A stretch of DNA of 64,000 bases from an uncultured Desulfuromusa sp. (GTDB lineage: Bacteria; Desulfobacterota; Desulfuromonadia; Desulfuromonadales; Geopsychrobacteraceae). Of this stretch, positions 1-8,395 are shown in pieces. The position numbers were made by a program, and so were the translations under genes. Location of the stretch: contig NZ_OY776574.1 of NCBI RefSeq assembly GCF_963675815.1, positions 924,001-988,000 of the forward strand. Reading direction: 5' to 3'. How positions within the stretch are numbered: the stretch's first letter is position 1; each line of letters opens with the position of its first letter. Under the pieces are notes generated by a model, which saw only the letters and a program-made list of their open reading frames with translations, was not told the DNA's origin and ran no database searches.

Positions 1-1622
1 TCCGTGATACCTTGCAGCAGGTTGAAACCCTCGTCAAATTAAAACTCGACCCCAAAAGCCTGTTGAAGACCCCTTCAGCATTGTTAACTGCAGGACCGGC
101 AGCCTTTCACCTGTTACCCAAAAAAGTAAAATCGGCACCAATTTTACGAGGTCAAACAACCATTGCCGAACTCCCTCAATTAATAAGCTGGCCGAATGAT
201 GGCGGAGCCTTTATTACTCTACCGCAGGTTTACAGTGAAAGCAGTCAACAGCCCGGTCTCCGTTCTTCCAATCTAGGAATGTATCGGGTTCAGATGTCGG
301 GGAATAAGTATAAACAAAATCAAGAGATCGGTCTTCATTACCAGATTCATCGCGGGATCGGTGTTCACCATCAAGAAGCCCTGGACCTTGATAAACCCTT
401 CCGCGTCAATATTTTTATTGGTGGACCTCCAAGTATGACAATTGCCGCTGTGATGCCGTTACCGGAAGGCATGCCGGAAATATCTTTTGCCGGACTTCTG
501 GGCGGTCATCGGATTCCACTGACCCAGCCTCCCGGACTTTTACCAATGCCGGCTGAAGCCGATTTTGTTATTTGCGGTACGATTGATCCTCAACAGCAGA
601 AACCCGAAGGTCCGTTTGGAGATCATCTCGGATATTACAGTTTATCCCACGATTTTCCTGTCATAAATGTGGAGCAGGTCTACCATCGGCAAGATGCCAT
701 TTGGCCTTTCACCACCGTCGGTCGCCCACCACAGGAGGATACCAGTTTTGGGGAGTTCATCCATGAACTGACAGGAGCGTTGATTCCAGAGGTTCTCCCC
801 GGGATAAAAGCCGTTCATGCTGTCGACGCCGCAGGAGTTCACCCGTTACTACTAGCCATTGGCAGTGAACGTTACACTCCTTACAGTAAACTCGATCGCC
901 CTCAAGAGCTCCTCACGCAGGCCAATGCCATTCTGGGACAAGGGCAATTGTCCCTGGCTAAGTATCTCTTGATTATTGCTGAAAACGATTATCCTGATCT
1001 GGATATAAATAATATTCCCGCTTTTTTCCAACATCTCCTCGAGAGAGTTAACTGGCAACGTGATTTACATTTTCAAACAGCAACCACAATCGACACCCTT
1101 GACTATAGTGGTCACGGATTAAATCAGGGTTCAAAAGTTGTCATTGCCGCAGTTGGGGAAAAACAACGCTCCCTGGCAACAACAATTCCTGAGAATATTA
1201 TTTTGCCCCGCGGGTTCACAAAACCCGCTATCGCCCTTCCAGGCGTTTTACTGATACAGGGGCCAAGCTGCAAAGAGTATCGTCCCGGCGAGGATTTAAA
1301 CCTCCTGCGCTTCTGCAAAAAATTTACCCCCGACAACCCCATCAATAATTTCCCTCTCATTCTTGTCGTTGATGACAGTGAATTTTGCGCTGCCTCATTG
1401 AATAACTGGCTCTGGGTCAGTTTTACCCGCTCCAACCCGGCAACAGACATCTATGGAATCGGCAGTTTAACAGTCGCAAAGCATTGGGGTTGTGCCGGAT
1501 CTCTGGTTATTGATGCACGCAGCAAACCACACCATGCCCCCGCATTAGTTGACGACCCAGAGATCGAAAAACAGGTCGATCAGCTCGCGGTTAATGGTGG
1601 CCCTTTGCAAGGAATTATTTAA
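1..1622 (+). CDS. UbiD-family prenylated-FMN decarboxylase (5' end outside window)
   Basis: UbiD-type (de)carboxylase, a family that uses prenylated FMN to decarboxylate aromatic or unsaturated acids, for example in ubiquinone or menaquinone synthesis. The reading frame is open to the first base of the window, so the true start lies upstream; a TTG at 12 is only the first possible start visible. The family hallmark PEGPFGDHLGYY lies about 200 residues in, and the QIHRGIG and GGPPS segments also fit. The stop TAA overlaps the ATG of the cysteine synthase gene (TAATG), so the two are translationally coupled. The substrate cannot be told from sequence; no ubiX partner is in view. The family call is firm, the specific reaction is not. 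Confidence 0.88.
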   Translation, partial: RDTLQQVETLVKLKLDPKSLLKTPSALLTAGPAAFHLLPKKVKSAPILRGQTTIAELPQLISWPNDGGAFITLPQVYSESSQQPGLRSSNLGMYRVQMSGNKYKQNQEIGLHYQIHRGIGVHHQEALDLDKPFRVNIFIGGPPSMTIAAVMPLPEGMPEISFAGLLGGHRIPLTQPPGLLPMPAEADFVICGTIDPQQQKPEGPFGDHLGYYSLSHDFPVINVEQVYHRQDAIWPFTTVGRPPQEDTSFGEFIHELTGALIPEVLPGIKAVHAVDAAGVHPLLLAIGSERYTPYSKLDRPQELLTQANAILGQGQLSLAKYLLIIAENDYPDLDINNIPAFFQHLLERVNWQRDLHFQTATTIDTLDYSGHGLNQGSKVVIAAVGEKQRSLATTIPENIILPRGFTKPAIALPGVLLIQGPSCKEYRPGEDLNLLRFCKKFTPDNPINNFPLILVVDDSEFCAASLNNWLWVSFTRSNPATDIYGIGSLTVAKHWGCAGSLVIDARSKPHHAPALVDDPEIEKQVDQLAVNGGPLQGII

Positions 1623-2554
1623 TGTTCAAGCCAAACTTGAAGACGCCCCGACTGATCGAATCCATCGGCAATACACCGATGGTCGATATCTCCGCACTGA
1701 CCGGAAACCCGAAGGTAAAGCTTTTAGCAAAGCTAGAAGGAAGTAACCCCGGAGGATCCGTCAAAGACCGCCCAGCCCTTTACATGATCAATAAAGCGGA
1801 GGAATCCGGTAACCTGACTCCGGATAAAATCATTCTTGAACCCACTTCAGGAAATACTGGCATTGCTATTGCGATGATCGGGGCAGCTAAAGGTTATCAG
1901 GTCAAATTGGTTATGCCTGCTTGTGTCAGCACGGAAAGACGCGGCATTCTGGAAGCTTACGGGGCGGAAACCGTTCTTTCCCCGGGGTGCCAAATGACCG
2001 ATGGTGCAATCCGCCTGGCACATAAAATTTTAGAGCAAAACCCCGATAGCTATTTCATGCCAAACCAATATAAAAATCCCAACAACCCGCTGGCGCACTA
2101 CGAAACAACGGCCCCGGAAATTATGCAACAGACTGCGGGTCAAATTGATTTCTTTGTTGCCGGGATGGGAACATCCGGGACGCTGATGGGAATCAGTAAA
2201 TATTTTTCCGAACATGCCCCACAGGTCAAAACCATCGGCGTAGAACCGGGGTTAGGTCATAAGATTCAAGGTCTTAAAAATATGCACGAAGCCATTGTTC
2301 CGGAGATTTACGATCAACAAAAGCTGACTCAAAAAATATTGGTTGAGGATGAAGACGCCTATGCGATGACCCGCAAACTTGCACTGGAGATAGGCCTTTT
2401 TGTCGGAATGTCGAGTGGGGCTGCTGTTGCCGGAGCACTACAGATCGCAAAGGATATCAAAAGTGGTACGATTGTAACCCTGCTTCCGGACCGGGGCGAT
2501 CGCTATTTGAGTACCAACTTATTCCGCTCCAGTTGTGCAGAGTGCCCACCATGA
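1622..2554 (+). CDS. Cysteine synthase (O-acetylserine sulfhydrylase, PLP)
   Basis: PLP enzyme that makes L-cysteine from O-acetylserine and sulfide or thiosulfate. Visible motifs: N-terminal SIGNTPMV, the PLP-lysine segment NPGGSVKDRPA (about residues 42-52), the substrate loop TSGNTGIA, a glycine-rich phosphate loop GMGTSGT, and C-terminal GMSSGAA. At 310 residues it has the usual length. The C-terminus ends in SSCAECPP, two closely spaced cysteines that are not part of the catalytic core. CysK and CysM are hard to separate here; the KIQGLKNMHEAIVP region looks rather CysM-like. It is coupled to the upstream UbiD gene by a one-base overlap. Confidence 0.9.
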   Translation: MFKPNLKTPRLIESIGNTPMVDISALTGNPKVKLLAKLEGSNPGGSVKDRPALYMINKAEESGNLTPDKIILEPTSGNTGIAIAMIGAAKGYQVKLVMPACVSTERRGILEAYGAETVLSPGCQMTDGAIRLAHKILEQNPDSYFMPNQYKNPNNPLAHYETTAPEIMQQTAGQIDFFVAGMGTSGTLMGISKYFSEHAPQVKTIGVEPGLGHKIQGLKNMHEAIVPEIYDQQKLTQKILVEDEDAYAMTRKLALEIGLFVGMSSGAAVAGALQIAKDIKSGTIVTLLPDRGDRYLSTNLFRSSCAECPP

Positions 2555-2626
2555 CAAACGGGGACAACAACCCTCAAACAAAACGCAGAAAGATTTGTTC
2601 GTGGAGAAAAACACTTTATATTTAAT

Positions 2627-3064
2627 CTAGCGTCGACAAATAAGAAAAACCCCGATTAACAACAAAACAATTCCAACCATCCGTTTATAATCAATTGGGA
2701 TGCCACGCATACCGAATAAACCATAGTGATCCATCACTAAGCCAGCTATCAACTGAGATACGATCGTTAAAGCCAGAACTGCAGTTGTTCCTATCCGGGG
2801 CACACCGACAATTGTCATCGTCACAAAAAACGCACCAAACAGCCCCCCCGTCAACTGCCACCATTCTGCCTCAGGTATCCGCCGAAAACTCCCTTGGCCG
2901 CTGTTCAGAGAAAGCAAAAAAAGGATGAGAGTTCCCACCGCAAATGAAACGGTTGCCGCTTGTAAAAAACCTGTTTTTTCTGCCAACCTTGCATTTATGG
3001 ATGGTTGCACTGCCACTGCAAAACCGCCAATGGCTATAAGAATCATCAGGACTATAGTTGACAT
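2627..3064 (-). CDS. DMT-superfamily membrane protein, YdcZ/DUF606 type
   Basis: Small integral membrane protein of 145 residues with about five hydrophobic helices. It matches the DUF606 (YdcZ) branch of the drug/metabolite transporter superfamily: PSINARLAEKTG near the N-terminus, the middle GGLFGAFFVT, and C-terminal RMVGIVLLLIGVFL. Members are half-size transporters of unknown substrate. It lies convergent to the cysteine synthase gene and 3 bp downstream of the DksA-like gene, so it may be the last gene of the minus-strand group starting at the isochorismatase-fold gene. Confidence 0.8.
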   Translation of the reverse strand: MSTIVLMILIAIGGFAVAVQPSINARLAEKTGFLQAATVSFAVGTLILFLLSLNSGQGSFRRIPEAEWWQLTGGLFGAFFVTMTIVGVPRIGTTAVLALTIVSQLIAGLVMDHYGLFGMRGIPIDYKRMVGIVLLLIGVFLICRR

Positions 3065-3067
3065 ATT

Positions 3068-3421
3068 TTATTTTTCACTCTTCTTTTGACAATCCAAACA
3101 AAAGGGAGATTCAGGTCGGACGTTCAAACGGGAATAGTCAATCGGCTCCTCGCAACGTCGACATTCGCCATAACGGCCCGACTTGATGGCAAGTAAGGCC
3201 GCTTCAATCAGAACGAGACGTTGCCCATGAGCTGCGCGATTTGCCTTAGACATGGCCTGTTGCTGCAACGCATCCATGCGCGATAACCGGCCGATAGGCT
3301 GGTCCAGGTCAACAGCTTGACTGCCGGCAGATGACTCCACCAGAAACAGCTCCAGCTCATCTTTTAACGCTAGCAACTTTTGAGATAATTGCTGCTGCTG
3401 AACCGCTGTCAATTCCGCCAT
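3068..3421 (-). CDS. TraR/DksA-family zinc-finger protein
   Basis: A 117-residue member of the DksA/TraR family. The C-terminal four-cysteine zinc finger is intact: CRRCEEPI followed by the second pair in FCLDCQ. The N-terminal half is predicted to be helical, as in the RNA-polymerase secondary-channel proteins, but it is shorter than housekeeping DksA (about 150 residues) and I do not see the acidic DxxDxA tip motif. It may therefore be a DksA paralogue with a different role. Its ATG overlaps the stop of the upstream hydrolase gene (TGATG), which implies translational coupling. Confidence 0.85.
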   Translation of the reverse strand: MAELTAVQQQQLSQKLLALKDELELFLVESSAGSQAVDLDQPIGRLSRMDALQQQAMSKANRAAHGQRLVLIEAALLAIKSGRYGECRRCEEPIDYSRLNVRPESPFCLDCQKKSEK

Positions 3422-3999
3422 CAGGGGGTTCTCTGCCGGATCAACTTTGAAATCGCCTTAAATTCATCCGTCCCGGCAACTTTGACCAACTGGAAAAGAG
3501 CGGTTTCGGTTGTCGTTATCACGGCACCTGCCTTGGCTGCCGTACGAATCGCATTAGTGTAGTCACTTTCAAATCGTGAACAAATAGCATCGCTCGCCAG
3601 ATGGACGACATAACCACGGTCGAGAAGATCAAGAACCGTTTGAAAAACACAAACGTGACTTTCCATCCCTACAATTAAAACCTGCTTGGCTCCTGTTTTT
3701 TCCAGAGCCGTCAAAAAATTTTCATCACCACAACAGCTGAAAGCCATTTTTTCTATGCACACTTGATCCGTTGCCCCTTGCAACTCTGCTACCGTATGGC
3801 CAAGCCCCTTAGAATATTGCTCTGTGGCAATAATCGGCAAATCAAGAGCTTTAAAACCTTCGATCAACAAGTTCACATGTAAAATGAGCTGCCCATACAA
3901 ACGTTGATTCATTGCCGGTGCCAGCTTTTCCTGCACATCAATAACAACCAATACCGTTTTTTCAGCATCGAGCCAAAAGTTATCTTTCAGTGTCCCCAT
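3421..3999 (-). CDS. Isochorismatase-family cysteine hydrolase
   Basis: Isochorismatase-fold hydrolase (192 residues from the chosen start). Catalytic triad candidates are the Asp in VVIDVQEKL, the Lys in IEKMAFSC, and the Cys in GMESHVCVFQT; the last block is the family signature. I chose the ATG at 3999 rather than the one 27 bases upstream because AAGGGGAG lies at proper spacing in front of it and it avoids overlap with the previous gene. Such enzymes hydrolyse amides or vinyl ethers (nicotinamide, isochorismate and others); the substrate here is unknown. Confidence 0.85.
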   Translation of the reverse strand: MGTLKDNFWLDAEKTVLVVIDVQEKLAPAMNQRLYGQLILHVNLLIEGFKALDLPIIATEQYSKGLGHTVAELQGATDQVCIEKMAFSCCGDENFLTALEKTGAKQVLIVGMESHVCVFQTVLDLLDRGYVVHLASDAICSRFESDYTNAIRTAAKAGAVITTTETALFQLVKVAGTDEFKAISKLIRQRTP

Positions 4000-4022
4000 T
4001 TCAGTCTCCCCTTCAGTAGAAT

Positions 4023-4244
4023 TCAAATTCTATTCCGCAAAATTCGCATAATCAGCACACCAAGAATCGACAAGAGTAAGCCAACACAAACAAACAGATA
4101 ACCCAAAGTATGGCCTTCCCCCCATCCCCAGAAGTCTTTCCCCTTCATAAAGACAATCAGAGCAACACCACCAAAAGTCAGAATCCCTCCGATGATGTAG
4201 GAAGTAAATGCTATGACCGGCCAGATAAGATCTTTAAAAGTCAT
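4023..4244 (-). CDS. Small two-helix membrane protein, unknown function
   Basis: From the ATG at 4244 the product has 73 residues with two hydrophobic helices (roughly residues 5-27 and 43-66) and a short loop rich in Gly and Trp between them (KGKDFWGWGEG). An upstream in-frame ATG at 4301 would add 19 residues that overlap the hairpin behind the cytochrome gene, which is unlikely. It follows the CbcL-like gene on the same strand, separated by a perfect 11-bp hairpin. I do not recognise the family; an accessory role for the cytochrome is only a guess from position. Confidence 0.55.
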   Translation of the reverse strand: MTFKDLIWPVIAFTSYIIGGILTFGGVALIVFMKGKDFWGWGEGHTLGYLFVCVGLLLSILGVLIMRILRNRI

Positions 4245-4267
4245 CGTGCTACCCACCCTAGAACAGC

Positions 4268-4293
4268 AAGGGGCCACCGGATGGTGGCCCCTT
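4268..4293 (-). terminator. Hairpin between cbcL-like gene and small membrane protein gene
   Basis: Perfect 11-bp inverted repeat (AAGGGGCCACC, four-base loop, GGTGGCCCCTT). The run of T after it on the minus strand is weak, so it may be a terminator, an attenuator or a 3' end stabiliser for the cytochrome mRNA. Confidence 0.6.
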
Positions 4294-4317
4294 ATAAACA
4301 ATCAGAAAAGCGACAAA

Positions 4318-6183
4318 TTAAAAGTGATGTCCACCATAGAGGAAAGCATAAATCATCAGCACCGTTAATGCTACCCCAATCAATACGGCAGTAAAACCAA
4401 ACCCTTTGAGGATAAAATCATAAAGGGCACCACTCGGCTTATCCACTTCGTATTGCTCAAGGGTTCCTTCTTCTTCATAACGTTTCCACTGATCACCACG
4501 CTCTTCGATAAACTCTTCCTTCGCCAGTTCACCATTGAAAACAACAAAATCCATCGGGAACTTTTCCGGACGCCCATGAGTGTTGAAAAAGTGAACCGTG
4601 AAGATAAATCCAGTCGCCAGCAGAGCTTCATCGGAATGGATAATCGTTGCGACGTTAAACACCCATCCCGGGAGTGCCGCACCGAAAAATTCAGGGAACC
4701 AGAGCATCAATCCGGAACCACCAATGGCAAACATACCCCAGAAGACCGCGATAAAATCAAACTTTTCCCAATATGTCCAACGGTCAAAAGTCGGTTTTGG
4801 TCCCAAAAACAGGAACCACCGTACCATTGCAGTGACATCGTTGATATCACGCAAATTCGGACATAACGATTCCGGTCCAAACAAGCGATGGAAGAATTCC
4901 GCCGGATATTGCAGTTTATAGAACAAAAACTTTGCGCTCATGGCGAGTGCCATAGCGAAATACACAAAAGTGATGCCGGCACCGAGACGATGCAATGCCC
5001 CCGCATTCGCAGAACCACCAAAAAATTCCATCAAGACTTTCGCCCAGGCCTGATCGGAGAATTTAAGCGGTAACCCTGTCAGTGACAGCAGTAAAAAGCT
5101 GATAATGACCAAAAGGTGCATAAAAATATGGACTTTGGTAAATCTGCGGTAAATTTTGTGCGGATTCTCAATATGATGGAGATGCCCACCTGCAGCCAAA
5201 GCCTTTTTCTTTTCATTATTTTCAATAAAACCGCGGAACATCCACAGCAGTGAATGGAACCAGAAGACACCAAAAGTGCCAACCAGCAATGTACTCATGG
5301 CAATGTAAGTATAAAATAAAATGGGATAGTTCTCACTATCCGTCATATCACCATGAGCATAAAATTTAACAAACTGGGCAGAAGCATTTTCATGACATTT
5401 AGCACAGGCAACAATTAACTTATCAGGACTGAGGCTGGAAGCAGGGTCGTCACTTGGCAAAACCTGGTGTGCGGTGTGACAGTCAGCGCAGCCGGCAACT
5501 TTTTCAGGATATCCAAGGTGGAAGTTTTTCCCGTGATAACTTTCCAGATAGGTATCGACAGCAACAGGTAAAACCTCATTTCTTTCCATCATTTCTTCAT
5601 CAGCGTGACAAGTCATGCATGGCTCGGTCCGAAAGAGAGCCCTTTCGCGAACATCCATCTCACCAACAGACTCTATTCCGTGGAGACCATGACAATCAAT
5701 ACAGGCAGCCGCATCCATATTGCCTGCAGCAACGCCTTGAGAGTGAATTGAGATGTGATATTCCTGTGCAGGAGTCGTATGGCAGGAAACACAGATGTCG
5801 TTTGCACGTCTTTTGTCCTTTTGCCAAGCAGTGATTTCATGAATATCTTTATGGCAGGAGGTACAATTCAGATTGATATTCGGATGATCAAAATTATGGA
5901 CACTGTCAAAGTATTCCTTAAATTCCTGTTTATGGCAGCGGGCACAATCCACAGGGCCAGGCATAAGTTCGCCCTCCATGTGTGCATCAATGTCTGTCAA
6001 TTCAATATGACAGGCAACACAACCGTTCGCACCATGGACCGAGGCGGTAAAATCTTCAGCAGTGACAACGTCATCATGACATTCCAGGCAGGTGTCCGGT
6101 GAAACTGCTGATTCTGCAGCTACAACCAGTGAACTCCACAAAAAAACATACAAAACCACGGAATAAAACAGAAACTTACGCAT
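4318..6183 (-). CDS. cbcL: CbcL-like inner-membrane multihaem c/b-type cytochrome
   Basis: Menaquinol-oxidising inner-membrane cytochrome of 621 residues. The N-terminus is a signal peptide, followed by a periplasmic domain with nine CxxCH haem-c sites (CLECH, CVACH, CARCH, CTSCH, CVSCH, CIDCH, CMTCH, CADCH, CAKCH). From about residue 285 come several membrane helices with conserved histidines (HLLVIISF, LHRLGAG, HSDEALLATG), which fit a di-haem cytochrome b domain. This architecture is that of Geobacter CbcL, which passes electrons from the quinone pool to periplasmic cytochromes during reduction of low-potential metals and electrodes. Identification rests on architecture and haem count. A 350-bp upstream region carries its promoter. 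Confidence 0.85.
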   Translation of the reverse strand: MRKFLFYSVVLYVFLWSSLVVAAESAVSPDTCLECHDDVVTAEDFTASVHGANGCVACHIELTDIDAHMEGELMPGPVDCARCHKQEFKEYFDSVHNFDHPNINLNCTSCHKDIHEITAWQKDKRRANDICVSCHTTPAQEYHISIHSQGVAAGNMDAAACIDCHGLHGIESVGEMDVRERALFRTEPCMTCHADEEMMERNEVLPVAVDTYLESYHGKNFHLGYPEKVAGCADCHTAHQVLPSDDPASSLSPDKLIVACAKCHENASAQFVKFYAHGDMTDSENYPILFYTYIAMSTLLVGTFGVFWFHSLLWMFRGFIENNEKKKALAAGGHLHHIENPHKIYRRFTKVHIFMHLLVIISFLLLSLTGLPLKFSDQAWAKVLMEFFGGSANAGALHRLGAGITFVYFAMALAMSAKFLFYKLQYPAEFFHRLFGPESLCPNLRDINDVTAMVRWFLFLGPKPTFDRWTYWEKFDFIAVFWGMFAIGGSGLMLWFPEFFGAALPGWVFNVATIIHSDEALLATGFIFTVHFFNTHGRPEKFPMDFVVFNGELAKEEFIEERGDQWKRYEEEGTLEQYEVDKPSGALYDFILKGFGFTAVLIGVALTVLMIYAFLYGGHHF

Positions 6184-6480
6184 CGAAACTCTCCTTAATA
6201 GTCATACCTTTTGAGCGCACTGAAAAAACGGGGGAATTCCACTAAAAATTACTTGTTTTTCGTTTCTCAGACTGTGTGAGTGGCATCATACAGCCAAAAC
6301 TTTCCCCTCTCAAAAGAAAGTTTTTCAGAATCTACGAGTGTATATTTTTATCATACAGAGCGGACACTACCTGTATCAAAATTTTATTGCAACAAAAAAT
6401 CCTTCAAATTTTTCGAGACTATTTGCTAATAACTTTACTATAAATAAAATAAAATAGTGTTTTAATTACATTTTTACATA
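6184..6480. other. Gene-free promoter region upstream of cbcL-like gene
   Basis: About 300 bp, AT-rich, with no reading frame I would call. It must hold the minus-strand promoter of the cytochrome gene. The only structure noticed is an inverted repeat TGGC-N8-GCCA at 6282-6297, a possible operator. A -24/-12 promoter was looked for (the Geobacter gene is linked to a sigma-54 activator) but the best match has the wrong spacing. Confidence 0.4.
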
Positions 6481-6509
6481 AAAAAAACGGCCCCAAAGGA
6501 GCCGTTTTT
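6481..6509 (-). terminator. Rho-independent terminator of the atp F0 operon
   Basis: Twelve-base stem (aaaaacggcccc / ggagccgttttt on the plus strand, one G-U pair) with a three-base loop, ending in a T run when read on the minus strand, 22 bp after the atpE stop. Confidence 0.85.
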
Positions 6510-6531
6510 AATAATTTTACAGGAAGAACGA

Positions 6532-6798
6532 TTAGTGACCCAGCATCCCGAGAACATGCTCAGTAAAGGGATTAGCAAAGAGAATAATCATTGCGACAAC
6601 AAAAACATAGATGGCCAATGACTCAATCATAGCCAGACCGATCATCATGGTCGTCAATATTTTACCAGAGGCACCTGGATTACGCGCAACACCTTCACAA
6701 GCAGCCTTAATAGCAATACCTTGACCGATACCGGTACCAACGGAACCAAGACCCATACCAATACCTGCAGCAAGCATACACCAAGCAAAAAATTCCAT
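6532..6798 (-). CDS. atpE: ATP synthase F0 subunit c
   Basis: Rotor-ring subunit c (88 residues, two membrane helices joined by the polar loop ARNPGASG). The ion-carrying carboxylate is the Glu in MIESLAIY in helix 2. Helix 1 carries GQG. Gln in helix 1 together with Glu-Ser and a Tyr five residues after the Glu are ligand positions seen in sodium-binding c-rings; the Thr that follows Ser in the Ilyobacter ring is Leu here. It lies downstream of atpB, ends the operon at a strong terminator, and no F1 genes follow, so F1 must be encoded elsewhere. Confidence 0.95.
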   Translation of the reverse strand: MEFFAWCMLAAGIGMGLGSVGTGIGQGIAIKAACEGVARNPGASGKILTTMMIGLAMIESLAIYVFVVAMIILFANPFTEHVLGMLGH

Positions 6799-6875
6799 TC
6801 ATTTTCTCCTTTTTCTGTTTTGTTGTTCCTATATGATATAGGACTCGCTTTTCACCCTTGTGAAAAGCTTAAAAT

Positions 6876-7550
6876 TTAGTGAGCCTCCTCCAACGCCCCG
6901 GCAACATAAATCATAGCCAGCAACGTGAAGACAAAAGTTTGGATAAATGCAATCAGAACACCCATCAGCATCATGGGAATCGGTAAGAACAGAGGAACCA
7001 GAGCCAGGAAAATCATCAGCACGATTTCATGACCATACATGTTTCCAAAAAGACGTAAAGTCAATGACAGAGGCCGGGCCAGATGGCCGATAATTTCAAT
7101 CACAAACATCAACGGTGCCAACCAGATAATTGGCCCCATAAAATGTTTGAGATAGCCGATTCCATGTTTTCTGAAGCCAACGACGTGTGTCAGCACAAAC
7201 ACAATCAGCGCTAAAGCAGCATTCGTATTCAGGTTTGCTGTTGGAGGATAAAAACCGGGAATCAGTCCAATCAGATTACAAACAAGGATAAACAAGGCAA
7301 ATGTTGCGATCAGAGGAAAATAAGCCTTACCCTCTTCCCCCATCGTTTCTTCAATCAAGCCATCAATACCGATGACAACAGCCTCCATCAAATTCTGAAC
7401 ACCGGATGGAACCATGGAAATAGATCGTGATGCCAGAAAAGCAACCAGAATCAGTATCGCCATAACAAACCATGTATAGGTAACATGATCTCCAAAATGA
7501 AGATGTAACTGCTGTTCGATCCACTGCAGAAATAAAAATGGATGGGTCAT
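6876..7550 (-). CDS. atpB: ATP synthase F0 subunit a
   Basis: Stator subunit a (224 residues), which forms the ion half-channels next to the c-ring. The essential arginine sits in SLTLRLFGNMYGHE, and the last helix pair (IQTFVFTLLAMIYVAGA) is typical. Five or six membrane helices are visible. The start at 7550 has GGAGAG at proper distance. It is followed by atpE after 77 bp and preceded by atpI. Confidence 0.95.
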   Translation of the reverse strand: MTHPFLFLQWIEQQLHLHFGDHVTYTWFVMAILILVAFLASRSISMVPSGVQNLMEAVVIGIDGLIEETMGEEGKAYFPLIATFALFILVCNLIGLIPGFYPPTANLNTNAALALIVFVLTHVVGFRKHGIGYLKHFMGPIIWLAPLMFVIEIIGHLARPLSLTLRLFGNMYGHEIVLMIFLALVPLFLPIPMMLMGVLIAFIQTFVFTLLAMIYVAGALEEAH

Positions 7551-7581
7551 GTGTCAAACTCTCCTGTTTTTTTTTGAAGCT

Positions 7582-7965
7582 TTAATATAGTCGCTTAACA
7601 GTTGTAATCATGAGATTTATAACGACTACCGATAATCCTACAACCAAGGCCAGTGGATGAACCTCACCTCGGACGAGTAATAAATAAATCGAGCTGGCAA
7701 TAAACAGTAGACGAAACAGATAGTTCCGTTTGAAGCCTTTTTCAGCAGCAGGCTGCGGATCACCAAGGACCTTGAATAATGATCGTCCCAACCAGCGATA
7801 ATTGATGATGACTAAGACACCACCCGCCAAGACACCCAATGTGACTGCATATGACTGCCAGAATAAACTCAGTAAAACCAGCACAATCAAGATAATCCAG
7901 TTACGCCCAGCCATTTCAGCCAGAAGTTGATCATCCTGCGGCATCATCGTTGCCGTGCTTCCCAT
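7582..7965 (-). CDS. atpI: ATP synthase subunit I (AtpI)
   Basis: 127-residue membrane protein with about four helices in the position of AtpI, which assists assembly of the c-ring and, with AtpZ, may move Mg or Ca ions. The N-terminal region overlaps the end of atpZ by 35 bp if the first ATG (7965) is used; ATGs at 7947 and 7944 are alternatives, so the start is uncertain. Hydrophobic pattern and gene position identify it; no catalytic motif is expected. Confidence 0.8.
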   Translation of the reverse strand: MGSTATMMPQDDQLLAEMAGRNWIILIVLVLLSLFWQSYAVTLGVLAGGVLVIINYRWLGRSLFKVLGDPQPAAEKGFKRNYLFRLLFIASSIYLLLVRGEVHPLALVVGLSVVVINLMITTVKRLY

Positions 7966-8194
7966 CTTCCAGTTCCTGGCGCTTCAGTTCTCTCGTTGTC
8001 AGAATATAGACATTTCGAAAACCTGAGATAATTCCGATTAACAACATGATCAGGGTAAACAAAGGGCTCGTGTCCAACCATCGGTCCAAGTAAATCCCCA
8101 TCGCCAACCCAATAAGGATTGAGGCGACAAGTGAAATTCCTACACTCGATAAAAACCCGAGGCTTTTATATAATTGACGTTTATCTTCAGCCAT
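7931..8194 (-). CDS. atpZ: AtpZ/AtpI-family F0 accessory protein
   Basis: 87-residue protein with two membrane helices (SVGISLVASILIGLAMGIYLD and a second around residues 45-62) and a charged C-terminus. The pattern GxxLDRWLDTSP..TLIMLLIGIISGFRNV is typical of AtpZ, the small protein encoded first in many atp operons. It probably works with AtpI in rotor assembly or Mg/Ca handling. First gene of the F0 operon, with a candidate sigma-70 promoter about 45 bp upstream. Confidence 0.8.
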   Translation of the reverse strand: MAEDKRQLYKSLGFLSSVGISLVASILIGLAMGIYLDRWLDTSPLFTLIMLLIGIISGFRNVYILTTRELKRQELEDGKHGNDDAAG

Positions 8195-8237
8195 TTAGAG
8201 ATGTCACCAATGTGGAAACTGGCTTAAAAGCGGACTT

Positions 8238-8267
8238 TAAGTACCATAGAGCTACTTGACGAGTCAA
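8238..8267 (-). promoter_or_regulatory. Candidate sigma-70 promoter of the atp F0 operon
   Basis: On the minus strand TTGACT (8267-8262) and TACTTA (8243-8238) are separated by 18 bp, in the only gene-free gap in front of atpZ. Judged by eye only. Confidence 0.4.
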
Positions 8268-8335
8268 GATAGATTTTTCAAATCTCACCCTCTCTTTTGT
8301 AGCTAAGGCTTTAATTTACCGTATTTTTTCGCTGT

Positions 8336-8364
8336 AAAAAAACGCCCCAGGAAATCCCGGGGCG
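8336..8364 (-). terminator. Rho-independent terminator of sfrBA
   Basis: GC-rich stem (CGCCCCgGG / CCtGGGGCG on the minus strand) followed by seven T, about 30 bp after the sfrA stop. Confidence 0.85.
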
Positions 8365-8395
8365 CATAACATAACTAAAAAAAATTTGATGAAAT

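Noticed and set aside
6184..6480. A sigma-54 promoter for the cbcL-like gene around TTGGCTGTATGATGCC (minus strand)
   Set aside because: GG-to-GC distance is nine rather than ten bases and the rest of the -24 box is poor.
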